The notes beneath the pieces are model-generated. The model had not been told where the DNA came from and did no database searches. It saw nothing but the letters and a program-made list of their open reading frames with translations. A program made the position numbers and the translations under genes. DNA of 64,000 nucleotides, from contig NZ_CP017146.1 of assembly GCF_009930795.1 (NCBI RefSeq), forward strand, positions 930,001-994,000, read 5' to 3'. Below are positions 29,238-37,946 of the stretch, piece by piece. Numbering within the stretch: the first letter of the stretch is position 1; the number at the start of each line of letters is the position of its first letter. Source of the stretch: Marisediminicola antarctica. GTDB taxonomy: Bacteria; Actinomycetota; Actinomycetes; Actinomycetales; Microbacteriaceae.

Positions 29238-30902
29238 GTGGCATATCTGACAGATATCCTCATCGTTCGCGGCGTGTTGCCGATCGAGGCTCTCGACGGA
29301 CTCAAGCGCGGCCAGGACGACGAGAACCAGATTCGCGAGCTCGTCGAGCAGGGGATCGTCTCCGAGGTTCAGTTCGCATCCGCTCGAGCCGAGAAGCTGA
29401 GCCTCCCATTCGTCGAGCTCGTCGACTACCCGGTCGACCGCGTCGCGGTTGCTCTCGTTCCGGCGGCGGTCTGCCGCCGGTACCAGGTGCTCCCTATCGC
29501 TATTTCCGAGGGCAAGCTCGTGCTCGCAATGGTCGACCCGGGAGACGTCTTCGCGCTCGACGATGTGGGAGCCGCGTCGCAGATGGGTGTGATCCGCGTC
29601 GTCGCAGAGCGCAGCGATCTCACCGCAGCGCTCGACCGCCACCACCGCGCCGATGGCGAACTCAGCGACCTGACCTCGGCGATCGAGGAAGACAGTGCGG
29701 CGAGCGAGTCCGAGTCTTCCCTAGGCGACGCCGCCGACGACGACGTGCCCATCGTCAGATTCGTGAACCTCATCGTCAGCCAGGCCATCCAGGACCGGGC
29801 ATCCGACATCCACATCGAGCCGGCCGAGCGCGACCTGCGGGTGCGGTACCGCATCGACGGCGTGCTGCACGAGATGCAGCGCGCGCCGAAGGCGATCCAG
29901 AACGGTGTGATCTCCCGGCTCAAGATCATGAGCGACATCGACATTGCCGAACGTCGCAAGCCTCAGGACGGCCGCATGTCGGTCATGCACGCCGGCCGCA
30001 AGATCGACCTTCGCGTCGCGACACTGCCCACGGTGTGGGGCGAAAAGATTGTCATGCGAATTCTCGACAACGCCGAGTCGGACATGAAGCTCAGCGACCT
30101 CGGCCTGCTCGAGCGCAATGCCGAGGCCTACCGCAGCTCGTACACGAAGCCGTACGGCATGATCCTCGTTACCGGCCCGACCGGTTCGGGCAAGTCAACG
30201 ACCCTCTATACGACGCTGCACACCGTCTCGCGTCCCGAGATCAACGTCATCACCGTCGAAGACCCGGTCGAGTATCGCATGGCTGGCATCAACCAGGTTC
30301 AGGTGAACCCCAAGGCCGGGCTCACCTTCGCGAGCGCGCTGCGCTCGATTCTGCGGTCGGACCCGGATGTCGTGCTGCTGGGTGAGATCCGAGACCACGA
30401 GACCGCGCAGATCGCCATCGAGGCCTCGCTCACCGGCCACCTCGTGCTCTCGACCCTGCACACCAACGACGCCCCGAGCGCCGTCACCAGGCTCACCGAG
30501 ATGGGGATCGAGCCGTTCCTGGTCGGCTCCGCCCTCGACTGCGTAGTGGCCCAACGCCTCGCGCGGCGCCTGTGCGACCGGTGTAAGGAGGCGTACCAGC
30601 CCGAACTCTCCGACCTCGCCGTGATGCGACTGTTCGTCGACCCAGGCGCCGCGTCGCCCGTCGTGCATCGCCCGATCGGATGCTCCACTTGCTCCAACAC
30701 CGGGTACCGGGGCCGGATCGCGATCCACGAGGTGATGCTCGTTACCGAGGAGATCGAGCGCCATGCCGTTGCACGCTCCGCGAGCGCGGAGATCATGCGC
30801 ACCGCGAAGGAGCAGGGAATGCTGACCCTTCGCGAAGACGGCTGGGCCAAGGTGCGGCTCGGCCACACCTCGATCGAGGAGATCCTGCGTGTCGTTGCCT
30901 AA
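29238..30902 (+). CDS. pilB: Type IV pilus assembly ATPase PilB (GspE/PilB family)
   Basis: A protein of about 554 residues: an N-terminal MshEN/GSPII_E-type domain (residues 1-150), then the hexameric motor ATPase. Walker A GPTGSGKS is at 313-320, the Walker B region LLGEIRD follows, and a zinc tetracysteine has C446, C449, C482 and C485. That Cys set marks extension ATPases. I prefer GTG 29238 with AAGGGGGG upstream to ATG 29217. It powers addition of pilin at the membrane together with PilC and PilM. It is the first gene of the pilus cluster. Confidence 0.93.
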   Translation: MAYLTDILIVRGVLPIEALDGLKRGQDDENQIRELVEQGIVSEVQFASARAEKLSLPFVELVDYPVDRVAVALVPAAVCRRYQVLPIAISEGKLVLAMVDPGDVFALDDVGAASQMGVIRVVAERSDLTAALDRHHRADGELSDLTSAIEEDSAASESESSLGDAADDDVPIVRFVNLIVSQAIQDRASDIHIEPAERDLRVRYRIDGVLHEMQRAPKAIQNGVISRLKIMSDIDIAERRKPQDGRMSVMHAGRKIDLRVATLPTVWGEKIVMRILDNAESDMKLSDLGLLERNAEAYRSSYTKPYGMILVTGPTGSGKSTTLYTTLHTVSRPEINVITVEDPVEYRMAGINQVQVNPKAGLTFASALRSILRSDPDVVLLGEIRDHETAQIAIEASLTGHLVLSTLHTNDAPSAVTRLTEMGIEPFLVGSALDCVVAQRLARRLCDRCKEAYQPELSDLAVMRLFVDPGAASPVVHRPIGCSTCSNTGYRGRIAIHEVMLVTEEIERHAVARSASAEIMRTAKEQGMLTLREDGWAKVRLGHTSIEEILRVVA

Positions 30903-30965
30903 CCGATTTATCGTCGATTCCACCGACGAGCTCAGCCGTTTTTTCGAGACACGAGAGGCCATTGC

Positions 30966-32360
30966 ATGAACCAGCCGATCTACGAGATCCCGATGGTCGA
31001 CTCGGGGAGCCTCCGCCCACGCAACCGATCCGGTGAGGACGCCGGCGCCGCTCCGTCCTACCACGCGTCGATGCTCGACCCCGCACAGGAACAGCCCGAG
31101 GTGCCAGCCCCATTCGCAGCACCTGCCGCGGTGCCGGTCAGGGACACAGCGGCGGCGGTTCCAGCCTTGAATTTCGAGAATGCACCCGATATGGTCCTCG
31201 CGCCGGACAGTGCCGACCCCGACCTCATCGCCGCGCTGGGCGAGGTGCTGCGGTCCAATGCATCCGACCTCCACCTCACCTCGAACGCGCCGCCCATGTT
31301 GCGGGTCGACGGCGGGCTGCGCCCCGTCGACGGGGCAGTCGTGTGGGGCACCGCCCGGGTGCGGGCCGCGCTCTACTCCCTGCTCAGCGACCCGCAGAAG
31401 GAGGTCTTCGAGCGGGATCTCGAGCTCGACTTCGCCTACACGGTGACCGAGAATGCGCGTTTCCGGGTGAACTTCTACCAGCAGCGCGGCGCGATTGGCG
31501 CGGCCTTCCGCATCATCCCGACCGACATCAAAACGCTCAAAGACCTGGGCGTTCCCGACACAGTCGCGGCCTTCTCCAAGCTCGCCCGCGGCCTCGTGCT
31601 CGTGACGGGTCCGACCGGGTCCGGCAAGTCGACGACCCTCGCCGCGCTCATCGACCTCGTCAACCGCACCCGCGCCGACCATATCGTCACGGTCGAGGAT
31701 CCGATCGAGTTTCTGCACAACAACCAAAAATCGCTCGTCAACCAGCGCGAGGTCGGCGGTGACACGCACAGCTTCGCGGCGGCACTTAAGCACGTACTGA
31801 GGCAGGACCCCGACGTGATCCTCGTCGGAGAGCTCCGCGACCTCGAGACCATCTCGGTCGCTCTCACCGCGGCCGAGACCGGCCACCTCGTCTTCGCTAC
31901 CCTGCACACGCAGGATGCCGCCCAGACGATCGACCGCGTCATCGACGTGTTCCCACCTCACCAGCAGGATCAGGTCCGAGCCCAGCTCGCCGCGACTCTC
32001 CGCGGAGTGGTCTGCCAGACCCTCGTCAAGCGGGCAACAGGCAAGGGGCGCGTGGTCGCGACCGAGGTGCTCGTCACCACCCCCGCGATCGCGAACCTGA
32101 TCCGCGAGGGCAAGACCTACCAGATCGCCTCCTCGATGCAGGCCGGGCGCGAGCTCGGCATGTACACCATGGACCAGCACCTCGCCGAGCTCGTCGACGA
32201 GGGCAAGATCGCCTACGCGTCGGGAGTCGAGAAGGCGCACGACGTCGAGGGATTCCGGAGACTCGTTCATCGCGATGACCCTGGGGCGGGATCCCACACC
32301 CACAACATGTCGTCGGCCGGCCTGGACTTCGGTGACACGTTCTCGATGGGGCGTAGCTGA
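30966..32360 (+). CDS. pilT: Type IV pilus retraction ATPase PilT
   Basis: A protein of 464 residues. About 85 N-terminal residues are Pro/Ala rich and look disordered. The ATPase core has Walker A GPTGSGKS at about residues 215-222, VGELRDLETI for Walker B, and the PilT-type AIANLIREGK motif near the C-terminus. Lack of the tetracysteine separates it from PilB. Its presence suggests retractable pili, so twitching or DNA uptake are possible functions. The stop overlaps the pilC start at 32360 (TGATGG). Confidence 0.92.
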   Translation: MNQPIYEIPMVDSGSLRPRNRSGEDAGAAPSYHASMLDPAQEQPEVPAPFAAPAAVPVRDTAAAVPALNFENAPDMVLAPDSADPDLIAALGEVLRSNASDLHLTSNAPPMLRVDGGLRPVDGAVVWGTARVRAALYSLLSDPQKEVFERDLELDFAYTVTENARFRVNFYQQRGAIGAAFRIIPTDIKTLKDLGVPDTVAAFSKLARGLVLVTGPTGSGKSTTLAALIDLVNRTRADHIVTVEDPIEFLHNNQKSLVNQREVGGDTHSFAAALKHVLRQDPDVILVGELRDLETISVALTAAETGHLVFATLHTQDAAQTIDRVIDVFPPHQQDQVRAQLAATLRGVVCQTLVKRATGKGRVVATEVLVTTPAIANLIREGKTYQIASSMQAGRELGMYTMDQHLAELVDEGKIAYASGVEKAHDVEGFRRLVHRDDPGAGSHTHNMSSAGLDFGDTFSMGRS

Positions 32361-33592
32361 TGGCCTCCACACTCACCTACGCCTATAGGGGTCGGGACAC
32401 CAGCGGTAAGGCCGTCAAGGGCAAGGTGGATGCCGCGAGCGAAGCACAGGTCTCGTCGCGCCTGCGCACCATGGGCGTCTCGCCCACCTGGATCGCCGAG
32501 GCACCAGCGGGCACCGGTCTCAACAGGGAGATCAGCTTCGGCTCACTCGGCGCCGGTCGCGTCGGAATGAAAGACATCGCGGTGATGACCCGCCAGATGG
32601 CGACGATGATCGCGGCGGGACTCTCGCTGCTCCGCACGCTGACAATCCTCTCCGAGCAGACCGAGAACAAGAAGCTCGCGTCGGTGCTCGACACGGTGCG
32701 CAGTGACGTCGAGACAGGGTTGTCGCTGTCTGACGCGATGGCGAAGCATCCGGTCGACTTCCCGCCTCTCATGCTCAGCCTCATCAGGGCCGGTGAGACG
32801 GGCGGGTTCCTCGAGACGTCGCTCGAGTCGGTCGCGAACAATTTCGAGGCCGAGGTGAAGCTCGCGGGCACGATCAAGTCCGCGCTCACCTACCCCGTGA
32901 TCGTGCTCATCATGGCAGTGCTGTCGACGGTCGGGATGCTGATCTTCATCGTTCCGGTCTTCGATGCCATGTTCACGCAGATGGGGGCGACCCTGCCCCT
33001 GCCAACCCAGTTTCTGGTCGTGCTCTCGAAATCGCTCGTCTATATCGGACCGGTCGCGGTGGTGGCCATCATCGCTTTCGTCATGTGGTGGAGGAAGAAC
33101 AAGAACACCGACCGCGTTCGCAAGGTCGCCGACACCATCAAGCTCAAGCTTCCCGTCTTCGGCGGGCTGCTCGCCAAGGTGGCCATCTCCCGCGTCACCC
33201 GCAACCTCGCCACGATGATGGGAGCTGGCGTGCCGATCCTGCGCTCGCTCAGCATCGTCGGCGCGACGGCAGGCAGTTGGGTGATCGAGCAGGCCCTCGT
33301 GAAGGTGCAGGAGTCTGTGCGACAGGGCAACTCGATCGCCGGCCCGCTCTCTCAGGAACCGATCTTTCCGTCGATGGTGACCCAGATGATCGCCGTCGGC
33401 GAGGATTCTGGTGCGCTCGAGGTCATGCTGCACAAGATCAGCGACTTCTACGACCAGGAGATCGAGTCGACCACGGAGCAGCTCACCGCTTTGATCGAGC
33501 CCCTGATGATCGCCTTCATCGGCATCGTGATCGGCGGAATGATCGTCGCGCTCTACATGCCGATCTTCGACATCTTCAATCACATCAACTAA
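32360..33592 (+). CDS. pilC: Type IV pilus inner-membrane platform protein PilC
   Basis: A protein of 410 residues with two T2SSF domains (about 70-195 and 275-395) and the usual three hydrophobic segments. The N-terminal YAYRGRDTSGKAVKGKVDAAS segment is typical. It is the membrane platform on which PilB and PilT act. ATG at 32360 overlaps the pilT stop. The pilin gene follows after a 175-base GC-rich, structured gap. Confidence 0.95.
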   Translation: MASTLTYAYRGRDTSGKAVKGKVDAASEAQVSSRLRTMGVSPTWIAEAPAGTGLNREISFGSLGAGRVGMKDIAVMTRQMATMIAAGLSLLRTLTILSEQTENKKLASVLDTVRSDVETGLSLSDAMAKHPVDFPPLMLSLIRAGETGGFLETSLESVANNFEAEVKLAGTIKSALTYPVIVLIMAVLSTVGMLIFIVPVFDAMFTQMGATLPLPTQFLVVLSKSLVYIGPVAVVAIIAFVMWWRKNKNTDRVRKVADTIKLKLPVFGGLLAKVAISRVTRNLATMMGAGVPILRSLSIVGATAGSWVIEQALVKVQESVRQGNSIAGPLSQEPIFPSMVTQMIAVGEDSGALEVMLHKISDFYDQEIESTTEQLTALIEPLMIAFIGIVIGGMIVALYMPIFDIFNHIN

Positions 33593-33767
33593 CTCCGGCA
33601 GACGTTCTTGTCTATCCCCCCTGTACTGGGGGCCGGTTTCGGGCGAAAACCCCCTGTTTGTGGGATTCTCAGGACCCTTCCGGGCGGGGAGGATTGCCGC
33701 AGGGGGTCGAACACACCGGGGGCCGCCTGTCCGCACACTCACACCGATCGACAGGAACATTCATCTC
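33593..33767 (+). promoter_or_regulatory. Structured leader of the major pilin gene
   Basis: The gap contains CCCCC-TGTACT-GGGGG and GGTTT-CGGGCGA-AAACC hairpins in its first half and several G or C runs after that. A long structured leader that sets pilin mRNA level or stability is plausible. I cannot identify a promoter with confidence. Confidence 0.35.
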
Positions 33768-34187
33768 ATGATCACAACCATCACCAACGCGATTGCGAAG
33801 CGTCGCGACGAGAACGGCGACAACGAGAAGGGCTTCACCCTCATCGAGCTCATGGTCGTCGTCATCATCATCGGCATCCTCGCCGCGATCGCGATCCCCG
33901 CGTTCCTCAACCAGCGCACAACCGCCTGGCAGGGTGCGGCCCAGACCGACGTCAAGAACGCCCAGCTCGCTGTCGAAAGCTGGGCGGCCCAGAAGAACGG
34001 CAACTACTCGACGCTGACGCAGGCCATCCTTGATGGCCTCATCACCGAAAGCGACAACGTGCAGGTCACCCTCGGTGCGGTCTCGGCGAACGCCTACTCC
34101 ATCACTGCGACCAACGCGAACATCACGGACGCCACGAAGGATGCCTACACGGTCACTCAATCCGGCAGCATCGTCGGCCCCAACTAA
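33768..34187 (+). CDS. pilA: Type IV major pilin (PilA-like)
   Basis: A 139-residue prepilin. The prepilin peptidase site is G22/F23, and mature residue 5 is the conserved Glu (E27) within FTLIELMVVV. A 21-residue charged leader precedes the hydrophobic helix, and a small globular domain of about 85 residues follows it. I start at ATG 33768 because of AGGAA upstream and because the leader has a normal length; the open frame from 33660 is GC-rich leader sequence. A hairpin directly after the gene suggests high, separate mRNA levels. Confidence 0.92.
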   Translation: MITTITNAIAKRRDENGDNEKGFTLIELMVVVIIIGILAAIAIPAFLNQRTTAWQGAAQTDVKNAQLAVESWAAQKNGNYSTLTQAILDGLITESDNVQVTLGAVSANAYSITATNANITDATKDAYTVTQSGSIVGPN

Positions 34188-34200
34188 CCAGAGTCCGATC

Positions 34201-34232
34201 GTGCGGGGCGCCGCTCACGCAGCGCCCCGCAC
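34201..34232 (+). terminator. Hairpin after the pilin gene
   Basis: Eleven-base perfect arms (34201-34211 and 34222-34232, GTGCGGGGCGC with its complement) around a 10-base loop. Only two Ts follow, so it probably acts as a partial terminator or 3' stabiliser, keeping pilin in excess over the minor pilins. Confidence 0.65.
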
Positions 34233-34280
34233 TTCCGCAGCAACACACCAGCCGACTGCATCAACCCCGGGGGAGGGACA

Positions 34281-34898
34281 ATGAACGCCTTACGCACCCG
34301 AATGCGTGCAGCGTCTGAGAACGACCGCGGTTTCTCGCTCATCGAGGTGATCGTGGCGATGGTCATCCTCGGCGTCCTCACTACCGCAGCGCTCGGTCTC
34401 TACATCACCAGCATCCAGTCCGCGGCCACACTCCAGCGCCGCGAGATCGCCGTGACCGTCGCAAGCCAGGCCATGGAATCCGTCGCCGCCACCCCGGCCT
34501 CCTCGCTGTATGCGGGCAGGTCCAGGGCTGCGGTGACCGCCCAGTGGGCCAGCAACGCGACCGCGAGCGGGCTCAGTCAGACCGTGCTCAACTGGGACAA
34601 GAGCGCCACCCTCCCGGCGGCCGTCGCGGTTCCGCTTACCCGGTCAGTCTCCTTCAGCGGAACCGACTTCTCCGTGACCACCCTCATCGGCACCTGCTAC
34701 CAGCGCGTCGCCGGCCCTGGAGCAGGCGGAGACTGCGGGATGGTCTCCAGCCCGGCCACCAGCTTCACCTCGCTCGAGCGGGTCATCGTTGTGGTGACCT
34801 GGACGGCCGGCGATTCCTGCGCGGCCGGATCGTGCCGCTACGAGACGACGACGCTCATCAACAGCCACCCCGACCAGCAATGGAAGTCCGGTGCCTGA
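34281..34898 (+). CDS. Minor pilin-like protein (PilV/GspI type)
   Basis: A 205-residue prepilin with cleavage site G17/F18 and Glu at mature position 5 (FSLIEVIVAMVILGV). The C-terminal region holds four cysteines (TCYQR, DCGM, SCAAGSC) that may form disulfides. GGGAGGGACA precedes the ATG. Minor pilins of this type prime pilus assembly or sit at the tip. It overlaps the next gene by eight bases. Confidence 0.85.
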   Translation: MNALRTRMRAASENDRGFSLIEVIVAMVILGVLTTAALGLYITSIQSAATLQRREIAVTVASQAMESVAATPASSLYAGRSRAAVTAQWASNATASGLSQTVLNWDKSATLPAAVAVPLTRSVSFSGTDFSVTTLIGTCYQRVAGPGAGGDCGMVSSPATSFTSLERVIVVVTWTAGDSCAAGSCRYETTTLINSHPDQQWKSGA

Positions 34899-35520
34899 GG
34901 CCCGTCGGCGGCAAGCTGCGACCCGGCCGCAGACGACCGACCGCGAGAGTGGCTTCACGCTCATCGAACTCATGGTCGCCATGGGAATCTTTACCGTTCT
35001 CGTTGCGATCCTCCTCCTCTCGGTGAGCCAGCTGGCCCGCGGCACCGTTCGGGTGCAGGTGACCGCCCAATCAACCACCGAGGTGCTGCTCGTCTTTCAG
35101 AATTTGGACCGGCAGATCCGCTACGCCGATGCCATCAATACTCCCGGGAGCGGAGCAAGCGGCGACCGGTACGTCGAATTCCGCACGCCGGCCGCCAGCG
35201 CACCAGGCCGCGTGACGACCTGCACCCAGTGGCGGTTGCACAAAGATGACGGCACCATTCAGTCTCGTCGGTGGACCGACGGCCCCGCCGCCGTTCCCTC
35301 GAGCTGGTCGACCAAGTTGAACAACGCCGTCGATGTCGCCGGAGCCGGCTATCCGTTCGAGTTGGACCGGAGCTCCTCCCGGCAGAAGCTCGTGCTGAGC
35401 ATCAACACGGGCATTCAGGGAGTCGCCGAGGGCACAGCCATTTCCACGAGCTTCGTCGCTCGCAACAGTCTCAGCAGTGTGGGTGCGCCGGTGTGCGCCC
35501 TCGCGGGAAGCAGGCCTTGA
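34891..35520 (+). CDS. Minor pilin-like protein (PilW/GspJ type)
   Basis: A 209-residue prepilin. A 21-residue charged leader ends at G21, followed by FTLIELMVAMGIFTVLVAIL with the conserved Glu at position 5. The central DRQIRYADAINTPG segment is typical of PilW-like proteins. GTG at 34891 lies within the end of the previous gene. It is likely part of the pilus tip or initiation complex with its two neighbours. Confidence 0.85.
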   Translation: MPEARRRQAATRPQTTDRESGFTLIELMVAMGIFTVLVAILLLSVSQLARGTVRVQVTAQSTTEVLLVFQNLDRQIRYADAINTPGSGASGDRYVEFRTPAASAPGRVTTCTQWRLHKDDGTIQSRRWTDGPAAVPSSWSTKLNNAVDVAGAGYPFELDRSSSRQKLVLSINTGIQGVAEGTAISTSFVARNSLSSVGAPVCALAGSRP

Positions 35521-35522
35521 TC

Positions 35523-37112
35523 ATGACCAGAACGATCGCCAGAACAAGCCAGTTGCACCGATGGATTGCCCGTCGGGCGGAGAACGGCGAGTCTCAGAGC
35601 GAGCGGGGCGCCGCTCTGTTGAGCACACTCCTTTTCATGATCCTGCTCTCCGGGCTCTCCCTCGTGCTGTTGAGTGTGCTCCTTGGGCAGATCGGCCCGG
35701 CCTACGTCGCACAGAAGAGCACACGAACCGTCTACGCGGCGCAGGCCGGGCTGCAAGCGGGTCTCGGTGTGATTCGCTCCGCGACAGCCGCTCCGGTGGG
35801 CGGAGTGATCTGGGGTGCTCCCGCGAAGCTGCCGTGCATACTCACTGGGCGCCTCAACGCCACGAGCGACGGTGTCGACTACGCCGTCGAGTTCAAGTAC
35901 TTCAAGGGCGATCCGACCGGAAAAGACGCAGCCTGGCAGACCAGCCCCACCAATCGCATCAGCTGCTCGCCGTCCACAGGGTTGGGCGAGGCGCCTATGT
36001 TCGCCTTGCTCAGCTCTGAGGGCCGAGCCGCGGCCACCCCGGGAAGCGCCGCATCCGTCGGCAACCGAAAGGTCACCGCGACCTACCAGTTCAAAGTCTC
36101 CAACGAGAACATCCCGGGCGGCAGAATCTACACTTCCGACAAGTCGCGCTGCCTCGAGTGGGGCGGCGGGGACAAACTGCAATTCGTGGCCGGCTGCGCA
36201 GCGGGAGCGAATGACAGCAAGCAACTGTGGGTCTACGACGTCGACTACAAACTCAAGCTCGCCAGCACGACCGCGGCTGGCGCAACGGCGATGTGCATCA
36301 CAGACTCGGCCGATGAGGGCAATAAGCGCGACAAGGAAGAAGACGCGAAACTCAAGGCATGCAGGTCGGACGCGAGTCGCTGGAGCCAGCTCTGGAGCTG
36401 GGAGGGCGGCGCAATCTGGCGAGGGCAGCTGGAGAGCATCAGTGGCGGCCCGAGCGGGCGTTGCCTGGCCCCGAAAGACAGGTTTGTGGCGAACACGGCC
36501 TGTAACGGCGCGTTCGCGCCCGAACCGGCCGTCGGGGCCGGTGCGGCAGGCTTCACGACGAAGCAGATCGTCAACTTCAAGGAGTTCGGACGGTGCGCCG
36601 ACGTGACGAACGAGAAGATCGACTACTCGTTCATGATTACCTACCTATGCAAGCAGGACCCGAGTGGGAATCTCACGGGCAAGTACCTCAAGTGGAATCA
36701 CAAGTGGCGCTACATTGAGCCGGTCGCTCCCGCGACAGCCCGACCCGACCAGCAGATCATCGTCAACTTCCTGGACAAGAGCCCGGCCGACAATCGTTGT
36801 CTGCAGACGCCCGATAACATGCCGGCGACGGTCGAGCTTCGATTCTTCCCTTGCAACAGCTTAGAAACGAAGCAGAAGTGGACGAGATACTCAGAGACGG
36901 GTGACCCGCAAACGAGCTACACCTTTGTCGACGTCTTCGGGCGCTGCATGAGCGCCGTGCCGACGGTGTTCGCCTCTCCCGACGCCGTGTTGACCAACGT
37001 GGCATCGAAGGTGCAGGTGCAGGCGTGCAACGGCTCGACCGCTCAGAAGTGGAACGCCCCGGCAACCTACACCCAGGCCAATTTCGGCAGCTTCAGCGAG
37101 ACGTCAGGATGA
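35523..37112 (+). CDS. PilX-like minor pilin or pilus-associated protein with ricin-B-type lectin region
   Basis: A 529-residue protein. A charged N-terminus (1-29) is followed by one hydrophobic helix (30-55) like PilX/GspK-type proteins, but without a canonical G/FTLIE site. From about residue 200 to 513 it has a beta-trefoil-like lectin region: four QxW motifs (QLW 234-236, QLW 289-291, QKW 451-453, QKW 508-510), a degenerate HKW (393-395), and RCL/RCM/RCA motifs before each. That is enough for about two trefoils. Position between the minor pilins and pilD suggests a tip adhesin that binds carbohydrate. The fusion is the inference worth testing. Confidence 0.8.
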   Translation: MTRTIARTSQLHRWIARRAENGESQSERGAALLSTLLFMILLSGLSLVLLSVLLGQIGPAYVAQKSTRTVYAAQAGLQAGLGVIRSATAAPVGGVIWGAPAKLPCILTGRLNATSDGVDYAVEFKYFKGDPTGKDAAWQTSPTNRISCSPSTGLGEAPMFALLSSEGRAAATPGSAASVGNRKVTATYQFKVSNENIPGGRIYTSDKSRCLEWGGGDKLQFVAGCAAGANDSKQLWVYDVDYKLKLASTTAAGATAMCITDSADEGNKRDKEEDAKLKACRSDASRWSQLWSWEGGAIWRGQLESISGGPSGRCLAPKDRFVANTACNGAFAPEPAVGAGAAGFTTKQIVNFKEFGRCADVTNEKIDYSFMITYLCKQDPSGNLTGKYLKWNHKWRYIEPVAPATARPDQQIIVNFLDKSPADNRCLQTPDNMPATVELRFFPCNSLETKQKWTRYSETGDPQTSYTFVDVFGRCMSAVPTVFASPDAVLTNVASKVQVQACNGSTAQKWNAPATYTQANFGSFSETSG

Positions 37113-37140
37113 CCCACAAGCAGAGGGGTGGAGGGGTTCG

Positions 37141-37938
37141 GTGATGATCGCCCTTCTCGTGATCGTCGGCCTTCTCGGCCTCGCCATCGGTTCCTTCCTT
37201 AACGTCGTCATCTGGCGAGTACCGCGTCGGGAGTCGGTCAACCATCCGCCGAGTTCCTGTCCGATCTGCGGCAACCGCATCCGATGGCGGGAAAACGTCC
37301 CAGTTCTCTCCTGGCTTCTTCTTCGAGGCGAATGCCGCGACTGCGGCGAGCCGATCTCGTGGCGCTACCCAGCCGTCGAGGCTGGCACGGCGATGCTCTT
37401 CGTTCTTGTCGCGGTGAGATTCGGCTTCGAGCTTCCCAGCGTCGCGGCCCTACCCGCCTTTCTCTACCTCACCGCGATTGCGGTTGCGCTGTCACTCATC
37501 GACATCGACACGCAGAGGCTACCCAACCTCATCGTGCTGCCGTCCTACGTCGTCGCGCTCGTGCTTCTCACCATCGCCACGGCGGCAACCGGCGACTGGT
37601 GGATGCTCGCGCGCGCCGCGATCGGCGGCGTTGCACTGTTCGCCTTTTACTTCACCCTCGTGATCGTCTATCCGAAGGGGATGGGCCTCGGCGATGTGAA
37701 ACTCGCCGGAGTGCTCGGCCTCTTCCTGGGCTGGCTGGGGTGGGGCGAGCTGGTGGTCGGCGCGTTCGCGCCCTTCCTGCTCGGAGGCATCTACGCGGTC
37801 GCCCTGCTTGTAACACGCAGGGCCGGACGCCGCAGCGGCATCCCGTTCGGGCCTTGGATGCTCGCCGGCGCACTACTCTCCACATTTTTTGGGAACGAGA
37901 TTGCGAACAGCTATCTCGGCTTTGTCGGAATCACCTAG
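37141..37938 (+). CDS. pilD: Prepilin peptidase PilD
   Basis: A 265-residue polytopic aspartic protease. The N-terminal domain has the zinc tetracysteine C40, C43, C65 and C68; catalytic aspartates are expected at D121/D123 (IDIDTQ) and D185 in the GMGLGD motif. It cleaves, and in the A24A family methylates, the prepilins encoded upstream. GTG at 37141 or the ATG directly after it is the start; G-rich sequence precedes both. Confidence 0.93.
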   Translation: MMIALLVIVGLLGLAIGSFLNVVIWRVPRRESVNHPPSSCPICGNRIRWRENVPVLSWLLLRGECRDCGEPISWRYPAVEAGTAMLFVLVAVRFGFELPSVAALPAFLYLTAIAVALSLIDIDTQRLPNLIVLPSYVVALVLLTIATAATGDWWMLARAAIGGVALFAFYFTLVIVYPKGMGLGDVKLAGVLGLFLGWLGWGELVVGAFAPFLLGGIYAVALLVTRRAGRRSGIPFGPWMLAGALLSTFFGNEIANSYLGFVGIT

Positions 37939-37946
37939 GGGGAAAT

